In this document: piece after piece, positions 20,482 through 29,880 of the stretch | Layout: each line of letters starts with the position of its first letter | Numbering within the stretch: position 1 is the first letter of the stretch | Translations under genes and position numbers: made by a program | The notes under the pieces: model-generated | Databases searched by the model: none | Told to the model about the DNA's origin: nothing | Seen by the model: only the letters and a program-made list of their open reading frames with translations | Source: Anaerosalibacter massiliensis | Lineage (GTDB): Bacteria > Bacillota > Clostridia > Tissierellales > Sporanaerobacteraceae | Reading direction: 5' to 3' | DNA: 64,000 nt | Assembly (NCBI GenBank): GCA_000751555.1 | Contig: CCEZ01000044.1 | Location: 20,179 to 84,178 of the forward strand

Positions 20482-21498
20482 CTATATCTTTTCTCTTATT
20501 AATTCTGCTCTTTTCATATCTCTTTCATGCGTGTTCAAATCTTCTTTAAAATAAGCCTGTAAACTTGCTGGTTGTGTTAACATCATCAAATTAATTATAT
20601 CTTTAGCCTCTATATCTGTAATTATACCCATATCAATCCCCATCTTTACATTTGAAAACAAATTCATGGATTCTTCAGATGATATAATTCTAGAATACTT
20701 TAAAATTCCAAGAGATCTCAGTACTTTATCCTCTATTTCTACTTCTCTTGTATTTAACAAATTATGCCTTATTTCTCTTTCCTTATTTATAATCTGTATA
20801 GCAACGTTTTTCAATTTTTGTATGATTTCTTCTTCAGTTTCTCCTAAAGTAGTTTGATTTGATAACTGGAATATATTTCCTAAAGCCTTTGTACCTTCTC
20901 CATAAAGACCTCTTACAGTTAAACCTATTTGACCTACTGCTTGAAAAATATTGTTTGCATATCCTGTGAGTACTAAAGAAGGTAAATGAAGCATCACAGA
21001 AGCTCTAAGACCTGTTCCTGTATTAGTAGGACAGGATGTAAGATAGCCAAATCTCTCATCAAATGCAAAATCCAGATACTCCTCTAGTCCATCATCTATA
21101 GCATTTGATAGTTTCCACCCTTCTTCCAAATTTAATCCTGGAAAAAGAGTCTGAATTCTTAGATGGTCTTCTTCATTTATCATTATGGTTACCTTTTCAT
21201 CATCTCTTAATAGAAAGCTACTTATGTCTGGTCTTTGCACTAAATTAGGACTTATTAAATGTTTTTCTATAAACATATTTTTTTCTAAAGATGATAATCT
21301 TCCTATTTCATAAAATTTATAATTTTCATTTTTATGTGATTCTCTCATTGCATTCAATATATCTTTTGTTATATTTTCAACTTCCTCTTTGTTCATAGAT
21401 TGAGGGAATTTTATTTCTTCTATATTTCTAGCTATTCTAATTCTACTACTTATAACCACATCATCTTCCAAGCCTTTCTCCTTTAGCCATTTAACCAT
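20482..21498 (-). CDS. mcsB: Protein-arginine kinase McsB
   Basis: Phosphorylates arginine residues to mark proteins for ClpCP and releases CtsR during heat stress. About 338 residues. It has the ATP:guanido phosphotransferase fold, with SSRIRIARN near residue 20 and CPTNTGTGLRASVMLHLP carrying the active-site cysteine near 160. The start MVKWLKEKG was chosen because GAGGTGG precedes it; the frame stays open for 8 codons into the end of mcsA. Confidence 0.96.
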   Translation of the reverse strand: MVKWLKEKGLEDDVVISSRIRIARNIEEIKFPQSMNKEEVENITKDILNAMRESHKNENYKFYEIGRLSSLEKNMFIEKHLISPNLVQRPDISSFLLRDDEKVTIMINEEDHLRIQTLFPGLNLEEGWKLSNAIDDGLEEYLDFAFDERFGYLTSCPTNTGTGLRASVMLHLPSLVLTGYANNIFQAVGQIGLTVRGLYGEGTKALGNIFQLSNQTTLGETEEEIIQKLKNVAIQIINKEREIRHNLLNTREVEIEDKVLRSLGILKYSRIISSEESMNLFSNVKMGIDMGIITDIEAKDIINLMMLTQPASLQAYFKEDLNTHERDMKRAELIREKI

Positions 21499-21508
21499 TA
21501 TACCACCT

Positions 21509-22015
21509 CTAATTATTTTCAATATCTTTTTGAATTTCCTTTATTTGATCCCTCACCTTTGCTGCTTCTTCAAACTCTTCGTTTTTTACTAAAATATCTA
21601 ATTTGTTTTTTAACTTATTTATTTCCTTTTTTAAACCTATAACTCCTCCTGCTCTCTTTGGAATCTTTCCAATATGACTGCCATGACCGTGTACTTCTCT
21701 AAATAGAGGAACTAATTTAGATTTAAAAGATTCATAACAATGAGGGCACCCAAACTTTCCTATTTGTTTAAAATTAGAATAGCTCATACCACATACATCG
21801 CATTTTAATTCTTTTCCTTCCGTCTTAACAGGTTCTCCTTGAATATTATCAATAAGTCCTGTTAAAAATTTATGGAATGAAAAAGATGTATCAAAATCAA
21901 ATTCTTTATAACGTTTTGCACAATCCTCACAAAGATGAAGTTCTGTTATATCTCCATTAATAATTTTAGTAAAATGCATAGTTGCAGACTTTTTACCACA
22001 TTCTTGACAGACCAT
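21509..22015 (-). CDS. mcsA: McsA, zinc-binding activator of McsB
   Basis: 168 residues. Four Cys-x-x-Cys units (CQECGK, CEDCAK, CDVCGM, CPHCYE) form two zinc sites, and the C terminus has a UVR motif (LVKNEEFEEAAKVRDQIKEIQ). McsA binds and activates McsB. Located between ctsR and mcsB as in Bacillus. Confidence 0.95.
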   Translation of the reverse strand: MVCQECGKKSATMHFTKIINGDITELHLCEDCAKRYKEFDFDTSFSFHKFLTGLIDNIQGEPVKTEGKELKCDVCGMSYSNFKQIGKFGCPHCYESFKSKLVPLFREVHGHGSHIGKIPKRAGGVIGLKKEINKLKNKLDILVKNEEFEEAAKVRDQIKEIQKDIENN

Positions 22016-22025
22016 TTTATCACCT

Positions 22026-22487
22026 CTAATTTTTCAATAACACTAAAAGCATATTTCTCAAAATATCGGCTCTTAAATTATTTCTATATTTTTTAACATT
22101 TTGCAATGCTCTATCTCCTATTGATACCTTTATTAGTTTTTCTTCCCTATTAGTAATAAATCCTTCTTCTTCTAATCCTTCAATTATACTATATGCTTTA
22201 TTTTTAGTTATAGATTTTCCAATAGCATTTATAATTAAATCATTAATATTTTCATACCTATCCATTTCCACCTTCATTATCTTTATATATCCACCACCAC
22301 CTCTTCTACTCTCTACATAATAGCCTTTATAAGGTGTAAATCTAGTAGTAAGTACATAATTAATTTGAGAAGGTGCACATTCAAATTGTTGAGCCAATTC
22401 GTTTCTCTGTATTTCAACAATTCCATCTTCTGTTTCTTGTATAAGTTCTTTTAAAAATTCTTCTATTATATTACTTAATCCAGGCAA
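22026..22487 (-). CDS. ctsR: Heat-shock repressor CtsR
   Basis: 153 residues with a TTG start and GGGGTG five bases upstream. Winged helix-turn-helix region RNELAQQFECAPSQINYVL, followed by the glycine-rich wing SRRGGGGYIKI that contacts DNA and serves as the heat sensor in Bacillus. First gene of the clp operon, and directly behind its own operator. Confidence 0.96.
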   Translation of the reverse strand: MPGLSNIIEEFLKELIQETEDGIVEIQRNELAQQFECAPSQINYVLTTRFTPYKGYYVESRRGGGGYIKIMKVEMDRYENINDLIINAIGKSITKNKAYSIIEGLEEEGFITNREEKLIKVSIGDRALQNVKKYRNNLRADILRNMLLVLLKN

Positions 22488-22502
22488 AATATCACCCCAT
22501 GT

Positions 22503-22525
22503 TTTGACTTTGACTTTCTTTGTCC
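22503..22525 (-). promoter_or_regulatory. CtsR operator
   Basis: Minus strand heptads GGACAAA (22519-22525), 3-base spacer, AGTCAAA (22509-22515), then an adjoining third heptad AGTCAAA (22503-22509). The known CtsR box is a direct repeat of (A/G)GTCAAA with a 3-base spacer. It lies between the promoter and the ctsR start. Confidence 0.9.
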
Positions 22526-22533
22526 TTTATATT

Positions 22534-22561
22534 ATTGTAACTATTTTTTCTTATTTTTCAA
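22534..22561 (-). promoter_or_regulatory. Promoter of the ctsR-mcsA-mcsB-clpC operon
   Basis: Minus strand: TTGAAA (22556-22561), 16-base spacer, TACAAT (22534-22539), just upstream of the CtsR box so that bound CtsR would block initiation or escape. Confidence 0.7.
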
Positions 22562-22671
22562 TGATTAGTTTTAGCGTTAAATGTGGATTTTATTCAAATA
22601 AATACGTATTTATTCTATTTGCTCGATTATACTCATTATTACTACTATATTTGTTTTTTAATATAGGAAAA

Positions 22672-22698
22672 TTAAGACCACTAAAAAAGTGGTCTTAA
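22672..22698 (-). terminator. Terminator of the EF-G paralogue
   Basis: Arms AAGACCACT and AGTGGTCTT around T-rich loop, directly after the stop codon at 22701. Confidence 0.85.
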
Positions 22699-22700
22699 TC

Positions 22701-24764
22701 TTATTCTTTATCTCTATTGGCTTCTTCTATTATCTTTTCGCTAATATCTGATGGGACTTCTTCATATCTTACAAACTCCATTTTAAAACTTCCTCTGGCT
22801 TGAGTCATACTTCTTAAATCAATTGCGTATTTAAACATTTCTGATTGTGGAGCTTCTGCCATAATAAGCTGCATTCCGTCTTCTTGAGGATCCATTCCCA
22901 ATATTCTACCTCTACGCTTATTCATATCTCCCATTACATCTCCCATATATTCGTCTGGAACAAGTACTTCCACCTTCATAATAGGCTCTAAAAGTACTGG
23001 ATTTGCCTCTTTCACTCCCTTTTTAAATGCAAGGGAAGCAGCTATTTTAAATGCCATTTCATTTGAGTCTACTGGATGATAAGAACCATCAAATAATACT
23101 GCCTTTACATTAACTACTGGATATCCTGCTAGTGGCCCTTTATCTAAACATTCAACAAGACCTTTTTCAACTGCTGGTATATATTGTTTTGGTACAGCAC
23201 CACCAAATATTTCTTCATCAAACACAAAATCTTCTTGACTTGGCTCAAATCTTATATGGACATCTCCATATTGACCTGCACCACCAGATTGTTTCTTATG
23301 TTTTCCTTGAACACTTGAATTGCCCTTTATAGTTTCTCTATAAGCAATCTTTGGATCTATTAAATCTACTTCTACACCAAAATTATTTTTTAATTTATCT
23401 ACTATAACTGTAAGCTGCATATTGCCTTGACCACCAATTAGCAATTGCTTTGTTTCATTATTTCTTTCAGTTACAAAAGTTGGATCTTCTTCTGTTAATC
23501 TTTGTAATGATGAGCCAATTTTCTCTTCGTCTCCTTTTGCTTTTGGCTCAACTGCTAAAAACAGACATGGTTCTGGATAATCAATTTCATCATATCGAAT
23601 TAAATTTTCTTTATCGCAAAGGGTATCTCCTGTTTCAGTTATTTGTAGTTTAGAAGTAGCACCAATATCTCCAGTTACTATTTCAGAAACCTCTATCTGT
23701 TCCTTACCTCTAAGTACAAATAAACCTCCTAGTTTTTCATGCTCATCTTTGTTTGAATTGTATAAATTATGATCTTTAGTTATTTTTCCTGACAAAACTT
23801 TAAATAAAGAAAGTTTACCAACAAATGGATCTACAATAGTCTTAAATACAACAGCTGAAAAAGGTTCATCTGAACTAACCTTTCTTTCTACTTCTTCCTC
23901 ACCTTTGTATCCTTTTACTATCTCTATTTCATTTGGTACTGGAACGTATTTTTTTACTGCCTCTAGTAGTGTATCTATTCCCATAGCATTTTCTGCTGAA
24001 CCTACGATTAATGGAACAAGATCCCCATTTTTAAAGGAAAGTTTTAAACCTTTTCGTATTTCCTCATCTGTAAAAGCTTCTCCTTCAAAGTATTTTTCCA
24101 TAAGTTCTTCACTAGTTTCTGCAACTTTTTCTGATAATATTTCTCTAATGGATTCTATTTGGGTTTTATATTCTTCTGGAATGTCAACTTCTTTGTCTTG
24201 AGTTCCCTCATATTCTTTTGCTACTTGATCAATTACATCAACTATCCCCTTAAATTCTTCAGCCTGACCAATAGGCAATGTAAAAGGTACTATTTTATCT
24301 CCAAAAGATTCTTTTATTTCATTTAAAACTTTATCAAAATTAACGTTTTCTTTATCCATTTTATTTAAGAAAATCATCTTTGGAATTTCTTTCTTTTCTG
24401 TAAATTTCCAAGCTTTCTCTGTTCCTACTTCCACTCCTGATGAAGCATCAACCAATATTATCGCTGCTTCACTTGCTCTCAATGCACTATACATTTCTCC
24501 AGCAAAGTCGAAGTATCCTGGTGTATCTAGAAAGTTGTATTTGATACCATTCCATTCACTAGGTATTACTGAAGTCCCTATAGAAACCTTTCTGGAGATT
24601 TCCTCCTTATCAAAATCTGAAAAAGTATTTCCATCCTCAACTTTTCCTTGTCTTTTAGTTGTTCCTGTTTTAAATAGTACAGCTTCTGTTAATGTTGTTT
24701 TCCCACTACCTGAGTGCCCTATCAAAGCTACGTTCCTTATTTGGTTCGTTTGGTATACTTTCAT
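22701..24764 (-). CDS. Elongation factor G-like GTPase (second EF-G type)
   Basis: 687 residues. GTPase motifs G1 GHSGSGKTTL (15-24), G3 DTPGYFDF, G4 NKMD; EF-G domains II to V follow (LFVLRGKEQIEVSEIVTGDIG; ERNNETKQLLIGGQGNMQL; EVLVPDEYMGDVMGDMNKRRG). G1 differs from the AHIDAGKTT of canonical fusA, placing this in the EF-G2-like group. These paralogues can lack GTP-dependent translocation or act in recycling; which applies here cannot be read from the sequence. Single gene with its own terminator, not in a str operon. Confidence 0.9.
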   Translation of the reverse strand: MKVYQTNQIRNVALIGHSGSGKTTLTEAVLFKTGTTKRQGKVEDGNTFSDFDKEEISRKVSIGTSVIPSEWNGIKYNFLDTPGYFDFAGEMYSALRASEAAIILVDASSGVEVGTEKAWKFTEKKEIPKMIFLNKMDKENVNFDKVLNEIKESFGDKIVPFTLPIGQAEEFKGIVDVIDQVAKEYEGTQDKEVDIPEEYKTQIESIREILSEKVAETSEELMEKYFEGEAFTDEEIRKGLKLSFKNGDLVPLIVGSAENAMGIDTLLEAVKKYVPVPNEIEIVKGYKGEEEVERKVSSDEPFSAVVFKTIVDPFVGKLSLFKVLSGKITKDHNLYNSNKDEHEKLGGLFVLRGKEQIEVSEIVTGDIGATSKLQITETGDTLCDKENLIRYDEIDYPEPCLFLAVEPKAKGDEEKIGSSLQRLTEEDPTFVTERNNETKQLLIGGQGNMQLTVIVDKLKNNFGVEVDLIDPKIAYRETIKGNSSVQGKHKKQSGGAGQYGDVHIRFEPSQEDFVFDEEIFGGAVPKQYIPAVEKGLVECLDKGPLAGYPVVNVKAVLFDGSYHPVDSNEMAFKIAASLAFKKGVKEANPVLLEPIMKVEVLVPDEYMGDVMGDMNKRRGRILGMDPQEDGMQLIMAEAPQSEMFKYAIDLRSMTQARGSFKMEFVRYEEVPSDISEKIIEEANRDKE

Positions 24765-25131
24765 TATATCGTTCCCCCTTAGCGAGCATATTTATTATTT
24801 TTTGAATAATTAAAAATATTCTATCTAAATATATTCTACAAAGGTTTTAAGAATCCTTCTTAAACCTTGTATTCGCCTTAAAAAACATTGAAGAAAACCT
24901 TTTCATAAAGGTATAAAGGAAAAATAATTGATTGCTACCAATATAAATTATATCATGAATTTAAAAATTATCCTAGCACTTTTAACCTTGTCCCTTATAT
25001 ATAGTACTGATATACTAAACCTGGTAACAATCAATTATTTTAATTTTTTGTTAAAACTATACAAAGGTTTTTCATTTAGTATATAGAATAGATTATAGGT
25101 TTACTTAGCTAAAATTTAAGGAGAGATGTAT
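24765..25131. other. Intergenic region between the EF-G paralogue and guaD
   Basis: Divergent control region of about 370 bases. Near the EF-G side there is a 10-bp palindrome (around 24844-24867, GGTTTTAAGAA and TTCTTAAACC) that could be an operator. The central part is a 121-base inverted-repeat element (24921-25041, listed separately). No recognised purine riboswitch core was seen in front of guaD. Confidence 0.6.
24921..25041. repeat. 121-base element with 20-bp terminal inverted repeats
   Basis: Left arm 24921-24940 and right arm 25022-25041 are complementary at 19 of 20 positions (arm AAAATAATTGATTGCTACCA). About 80 AT-rich bases lie between. On the plus strand the right arm is followed by TTAATTTTTT, so it could act as a leader terminator for guaD, or it could be a small non-autonomous mobile element. 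Confidence 0.65.
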
Positions 25132-26415
25132 ATGAACAATAAATTTAAAATTTTTAAAAGCAATATCATTTTTACACCAACTATGGAAACCTTTAAAGTC
25201 TATAAAAATTCTTATATTGTTGTGGAAGATGGTAAGGTGAAAGGTATATATGAAGAATTGGATAAAAACTTAAAAAGAATACCTGTATTTGACTATACGG
25301 ATAAATTAATTATTCCTAGTTTTGTAGATTTACATTTTCATGCCCCTCAATTCCCAAATAGGGGGTTAGGCCTTGATAGTGAACTTATACCTTGGTTAGA
25401 AAAATATACTTTCCCTGAGGAAGGGAAATATAGTGATATAAAATATGCAAAAAAAGTTTATAAAAATTTAATTCATGAATTGTGGAAAGTAGGTACTACA
25501 AGAGTAGGATTATTTAATAGTATTCACAAAGAAAGTACAGAACTTTTATTTGACTTATTTATTGAATCTGGATTAGGTGCATATATTGGAAAAGTAAATA
25601 TGAATAGAAATACTCCAAATTATATATTAGAAGACACTAAAACTTCTATAAGAGAAACAGAAGAAATAATATTAAAATATAAAGACAAATCAGATATTGT
25701 AAAACCTATTATTACACCAAGATTTGTGCCTACTTGTACTTCTGAATTACTTAAAGGTTTAGGAAATTTAGCTATAAAATATAATATTCCTGTTCAATCC
25801 CATCTTTCTGAAAATACTAATGAAATAGAATGGGTAAAAAAACTAGAACCAGAATTTAAAGACTATGCTAGTGTATATAACGAGTTTAATCTATTTGGTC
25901 AAACTAGAACTATAATGGCCCACTGTATATATAATACAGATGAAGAAATTGAACTCATGGCTAAAAATAAGGTATATGCTGCCCATTGTCCAAGTTCTAA
26001 CTATAATCTATCTAGTGGAATAATGCCAGTAAGAAAATTCCTAAATGCAAATGTTCCTGTAGGATTGGGTACAGATATATCAGGGGGACATGAAACAAGT
26101 ATACAGAAGGTGATGGTATCAGCTATTCAAGCTTCTAAAATTAAATGGTTAGAAACGAATAAAAAATATAATCCTATTACTACGTCAGAGGCTTTCTATC
26201 TTGGAACTAAAGGAGGAGGAAGTTTCTTTGGAAAAGTAGGTAGCTTTGAAAACGGCTATGATTTTGATGCCTTAGTTATAGATGATTCTAATCTTGGATA
26301 TGCAGAAAATCTTACACTAGAGGAAAGAATACAAAGATTTATATATATTGGGGATGATAGAAATATTGTAGAAAGATATGTTCAAGGAAGAAAAATTGAA
26401 GAGCCAAAGTTTTAA
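25132..26415 (+). CDS. guaD: Guanine deaminase
   Basis: Converts guanine to xanthine. About 427 residues, amidohydrolase fold. Metal-site motifs are LIIPSFVDLHFHAPQFP (two His near residue 70; the PQFPNRG segment is specific to guanine deaminases), QSHLSENTNEI, MAHCIY and GLGTDISGGHE (Asp near 315). The second ATG is preferred over one two codons earlier because AGGAG is eight bases before it. Its last about 90 bases occur again in decayed form at 30671-30762. Confidence 0.93.
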   Translation: MNNKFKIFKSNIIFTPTMETFKVYKNSYIVVEDGKVKGIYEELDKNLKRIPVFDYTDKLIIPSFVDLHFHAPQFPNRGLGLDSELIPWLEKYTFPEEGKYSDIKYAKKVYKNLIHELWKVGTTRVGLFNSIHKESTELLFDLFIESGLGAYIGKVNMNRNTPNYILEDTKTSIRETEEIILKYKDKSDIVKPIITPRFVPTCTSELLKGLGNLAIKYNIPVQSHLSENTNEIEWVKKLEPEFKDYASVYNEFNLFGQTRTIMAHCIYNTDEEIELMAKNKVYAAHCPSSNYNLSSGIMPVRKFLNANVPVGLGTDISGGHETSIQKVMVSAIQASKIKWLETNKKYNPITTSEAFYLGTKGGGSFFGKVGSFENGYDFDALVIDDSNLGYAENLTLEERIQRFIYIGDDRNIVERYVQGRKIEEPKF

Positions 26416-26431
26416 AGAAATACTTTTAGAT

Positions 26432-26468
26432 AAAAAGACGCATAGGAGTACTCCTATGCACCTTTTTA
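26432..26468 (+). terminator. Terminator downstream of guaD
   Basis: Arms GCATAGGAGT and ACTCCTATGC meet without a loop base at 26440-26459, followed by ACCTTTTTATC; A-rich tract before. Confidence 0.75.
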
Positions 26469-26576
26469 TCCTCTTTACATTTTATGACCTTAATAACTTT
26501 ATAATTTATAACAAAAAACTATAATAATTGTTAAGAACATAGAACTTTATTTTAAAACGACTATGTTGTCAATTTT

Positions 26577-27221
26577 TTATGATATTTCTTTTTTATATAA
26601 TATTATCTTAGATAATAAAAATGAAATTGACATCATAACTATAGTCAAAAATATTATAATTGAAACAATTGTACTCAATCTTAATCTTAATATAAAATCA
26701 AAATTATAATTAATGTCTAACGAATTTAATATTAATGGAATTATTGTTGGTATAAATATAAAAATCATAAGAATATATTTAGTATTATACACTCCAAATT
26801 TATATGCTGCTGGTATAATTATCGATCCATACGCAATAGCATAAAAAAATCCTAATAATGAATATATTAAAATAAACGGCTCCGCTATTAAACCTTTTTT
26901 TTCTGCCCAAAAACCTAGTAATAACAAAATTACACTTGATAATAATGCAGTCAGTATTAATAATATATATTTACTACCAGCTTCTCTTGAGCTCGATATA
27001 GGCATAGCAGTTAAATTTCTATTCCATTTTTCTGATTCATCTATATTCATAGTTTGGGATACCTGAGATGCTAAAATCATTGATACCATAATAGAAAATA
27101 TGGGCATTATAAAATTAGGATTTTGTGTAGCTGCAAAAATAGGTGGTATCAATGCGAATATTTGTATAGCTTTGAAATTCTTAATTATTAAATAAAAATC
27201 TTTTTTAAGTAGCCCTATCAT
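26577..27221 (-). CDS. ABC-2 type permease of the RiPP cluster
   Basis: 214 residues with six membrane segments and almost no loops; short N terminus MIGLLKKDFYLIIKNFK. This size and pattern fit the small ABC-2 permeases paired with a single ATPase in bacteriocin immunity or peptide export. It overlaps the upstream ATPase gene by 17 bases. Because it ends a cluster with a sactipeptide precursor and maturase, export of or self-protection against the mature peptide is the likely job; this is inference from context. Confidence 0.8.
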   Translation of the reverse strand: MIGLLKKDFYLIIKNFKAIQIFALIPPIFAATQNPNFIMPIFSIMVSMILASQVSQTMNIDESEKWNRNLTAMPISSSREAGSKYILLILTALLSSVILLLLGFWAEKKGLIAEPFILIYSLLGFFYAIAYGSIIIPAAYKFGVYNTKYILMIFIFIPTIIPLILNSLDINYNFDFILRLRLSTIVSIIIFLTIVMMSISFLLSKIILYKKEIS

Positions 27222-28080
27222 AATTCCTATCTCCTTTTATATATGCTAACATAATATCATCTAAATTAGGTGTTTTTACATCAACTAAACCTTTATAATT
27301 ACTAATATTCTCCTTATTATTAATTAATACATGATATTTTCCATTCTGCAAATACGATGTTACAATGTTTTCTTTTTTTATAATGTTATAATTATTTTTT
27401 GAACACTCTACTATCTTATATTTTTTTTTCAATATATCCATAGGTTCATAAAAAACTAATTTTCCTTTATGTAAAAATGCTACTTTATCTGCAATTTTAT
27501 CAAGATCACTTGTTATATGTGTTGAAAAAATAACTGTAGTTTTTTTATTTAATACACTTCTTTGTAAAATTGTAAGAATATCATCTCTTATTACAGGATC
27601 TAGTCCTGATGTAACTTCGTCTAATATCAATAATTTTGGATTGTGTGATAATGCTACTGCAAGCATTAGCTTTTTTTTCATACCTTTTGACATTTCATTA
27701 ACTTCTATTACTTCTGATATTTTCAAATCTTTTAATAACTTGAAAAATGTTTCAGAACACCATTTCGAATATATATATTTCATTATATTATTTATTTCTT
27801 TAGGGTTTAAACAAGAATGAAAGCAACATTCATCAACAACAAATCCTATATTTTGTTTTATTTTCATTTCATTTTTATTATATTTCATATCAAATATTCT
27901 AATTTCTCCGCTTTCTAAGTGTAATTGATTAAGCAATAAACTAATTAAAGTTGTTTTTCCTGCTCCATTTTCTCCTATTAAACCTATAATTTCCCCATAA
28001 GGCAGTTCCATATTAATAGAGTCCAGTTTAAAATTAGGATATGACTTTGTTAAGTTTTTTATTTCCACTATATTTTTCAT
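27205..28080 (-). CDS. ABC transporter ATP-binding protein of the RiPP cluster
   Basis: 291 residues. Walker [11 protein letters not shown] near 36-45, signature as EMSKGMKKKL, Walker B LLILDEVTSGLD, switch His in FSTHITSD. The 75-residue C-terminal extension after the ATPase is seen in YtrB- and immunity-type ATPases. AGGAGG precedes the ATG by 7 bases. A probable promoter (TTCAAG, 17 bases, TATAAA on the minus strand) lies in the 188-base gap after the radical SAM gene. Confidence 0.87.
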   Translation of the reverse strand: MKNIVEIKNLTKSYPNFKLDSINMELPYGEIIGLIGENGAGKTTLISLLLNQLHLESGEIRIFDMKYNKNEMKIKQNIGFVVDECCFHSCLNPKEINNIMKYIYSKWCSETFFKLLKDLKISEVIEVNEMSKGMKKKLMLAVALSHNPKLLILDEVTSGLDPVIRDDILTILQRSVLNKKTTVIFSTHITSDLDKIADKVAFLHKGKLVFYEPMDILKKKYKIVECSKNNYNIIKKENIVTSYLQNGKYHVLINNKENISNYKGLVDVKTPNLDDIMLAYIKGDRNYDRAT

Positions 28081-28268
28081 TTAAATCCTCCTAACACATC
28101 TCCAATTTACAATTTTATTAAAAATTGATGAATTTAATTTATATATGGTATAATGTTTTTCTTGAAAAATAAATGCCTACAGGAAATAGTGAAATCCTTA
28201 TACAAGAATTGAATTAGCGTATCAGACATTGTGCTATTTATATATATTAGTTTATAGAACCAATATTT

Positions 28269-29615
28269 CTAATTAAAACATTCTTTTAATATTGGATTTA
28301 TTTTATTATACCAATTACATTGCCCTTCTACTCTTTTTGAACCAATTAATCCTCTCAATGTACAATAATTACAAAATAGCTTTTCACTACAATCAATGTA
28401 ATCTTCAGAATCTTTATTGGGTGCTTTAAGTGTTCTTAATTCGTTAAAAAAATCAATGTTCTCATCATATACTGCTTTAACACTTTTATTTAATACATTC
28501 CCTAATTTTAAGTTAAAATATTCTCCCGTATCCATATTACAAAGTTTTAAATCGCCATTAACTGCTATACTACTTTGTGTTATTAATGCACCGCAATTAA
28601 TTTTTGGCTTTGGAGACTCTAATATGAAATTAGGATATCTTTTATGTATCTCTTCTATAGAATCTTGTAACTGTTTAATATTTTCCATATCATTTATATG
28701 AAGATTATCAAACTCATCGATATTTGTTGCTCTTCCTAATGATACAACTGTTGAAGGAGCATATAACTTAACTCCATTATTAAATGCCCATTCTCCTATT
28801 TCTATAACTTCATTAATATTATTAGGTGTAAATATAGATGTAACTCTAACCTTTATATCATTTTCTATCAACTTTTTAATATTGTTTTTAACTTTTTTTA
28901 AATTATTCTTAGAATTTGTAAACCAATCAAAATATTCTTCTTTAAAACTGTGTAAACTTACTTGCACAAAAAGTTTATTCTTTATCGCTATCATAGATTC
29001 TAACAATTCATCACTTAAGTATACTCCATTGGTCAAAAACATAACAGTCGGTATACTTATTTCATCTATTTTTTTTAGGACTTTTGCAATATGTGGATAA
29101 ATAGAAGGCTCTCCACCAGTTATTTCTACTGTATGTGCTCCTATTTCCTCTAATGATTTTAATATAAACTCAACTTCTTCTAAAGACATTTCTTTTTCTC
29201 CATTTATATCAAATTCTCCATAACAATGCTTACACTTTAAATTACATTTCTCTGTAAGTTGTAAATTAACTACGCTTGGATATATATTTTCATATTGTCT
29301 AATCAAATAATTATGTGGTGTAGAATCTTTCTGTTGCTTTATGTTAAATCCATATTGTATTAATTGGCTTAAAAAAGTATTTACTTTTTCTTCCATTGAC
29401 ATTGGTTTTTCCTTATATTTTCGACTCAAATGGTTTATAATATCAGTATATGTATTAGTACCATTATACAATGATATTATCTCTAATGCCGTATCATTTA
29501 ATAAATATCGTTTCTCTGGTCTATCTATTGTTTCGGGAACATATATATAATATATCTCGGATTGTGGCATTGTGTATTTTGATATTTTAGGTAATGGATC
29601 TAAATACAATTTCAT
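28269..29615 (-). CDS. Radical SAM/SPASM peptide maturase with N-terminal PqqD-like domain (probable sactisynthase)
   Basis: 448 residues. Residues about 25-92 (RYLLNDTALEIISLYNG, LIQYGFNI) have the PqqD-like RiPP recognition fold that grips leader peptides. The radical SAM cluster is C124-x3-C128-x2-C131, with ITGGEPSIYP as the SAM-binding GGE motif. The C terminus is a SPASM domain with six cysteines spaced C-x17-C, then C-x5-C-x2-C-x14-C, for two auxiliary FeS clusters. This is the domain order of AlbA/ThnB-type enzymes that link Cys sulfur to alpha carbons. AAGGAGG precedes the start. The precursor gene lies 265 bases upstream on the same strand. Thioether type (alpha or beta/gamma) cannot be decided from sequence alone. 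Confidence 0.9.
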   Translation of the reverse strand: MKLYLDPLPKISKYTMPQSEIYYIYVPETIDRPEKRYLLNDTALEIISLYNGTNTYTDIINHLSRKYKEKPMSMEEKVNTFLSQLIQYGFNIKQQKDSTPHNYLIRQYENIYPSVVNLQLTEKCNLKCKHCYGEFDINGEKEMSLEEVEFILKSLEEIGAHTVEITGGEPSIYPHIAKVLKKIDEISIPTVMFLTNGVYLSDELLESMIAIKNKLFVQVSLHSFKEEYFDWFTNSKNNLKKVKNNIKKLIENDIKVRVTSIFTPNNINEVIEIGEWAFNNGVKLYAPSTVVSLGRATNIDEFDNLHINDMENIKQLQDSIEEIHKRYPNFILESPKPKINCGALITQSSIAVNGDLKLCNMDTGEYFNLKLGNVLNKSVKAVYDENIDFFNELRTLKAPNKDSEDYIDCSEKLFCNYCTLRGLIGSKRVEGQCNWYNKINPILKECFN

Positions 29616-29833
29616 AAAAATACCTCCTTGTATAATATCGTAGTATCAAATTCGATTTGTTTAAACCCAAACTAAAATTTTCAAACATTATTCACTTACA
29701 TTCGTAGAATAGTATTGTCATTCGAAAAATGATAAATATTATTTGTGACATCTTTTAAGATAATAAAACTTATATATCTAACATTAGTATTTATACTGTA
29801 AATCAATTTAAATCTAATATCTATATTTTGTTT

Positions 29834-29877
29834 AAGTATAAATATGGATTCATTAAAATGAATCCATATTTATACTT
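29834..29877 (-). terminator. Perfect 21-bp hairpin between precursor and maturase genes
   Basis: Arms 29834-29854 and 29857-29877 are exactly complementary with only two bases between them. It begins three bases after the precursor stop codon. The following T tract is weak, so partial termination or 3'-end protection of the precursor mRNA is more likely than full termination. Confidence 0.8.
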
Positions 29878-29880
29878 GCT

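Noticed and set aside
22504..22698. 64-residue hydrophobic plus-strand frame
   Set aside because: It covers the ctsR promoter, the CtsR box and the EF-G terminator; no ribosome site.
24535..24813. 92-residue plus-strand frame next to guaD
   Set aside because: Antisense to the EF-G paralogue GTPase domain; no upstream signals.
24921..25041. Purine riboswitch in front of guaD
   Set aside because: The three-way junction core expected of purine riboswitches was not found; only the long inverted repeat is visible.
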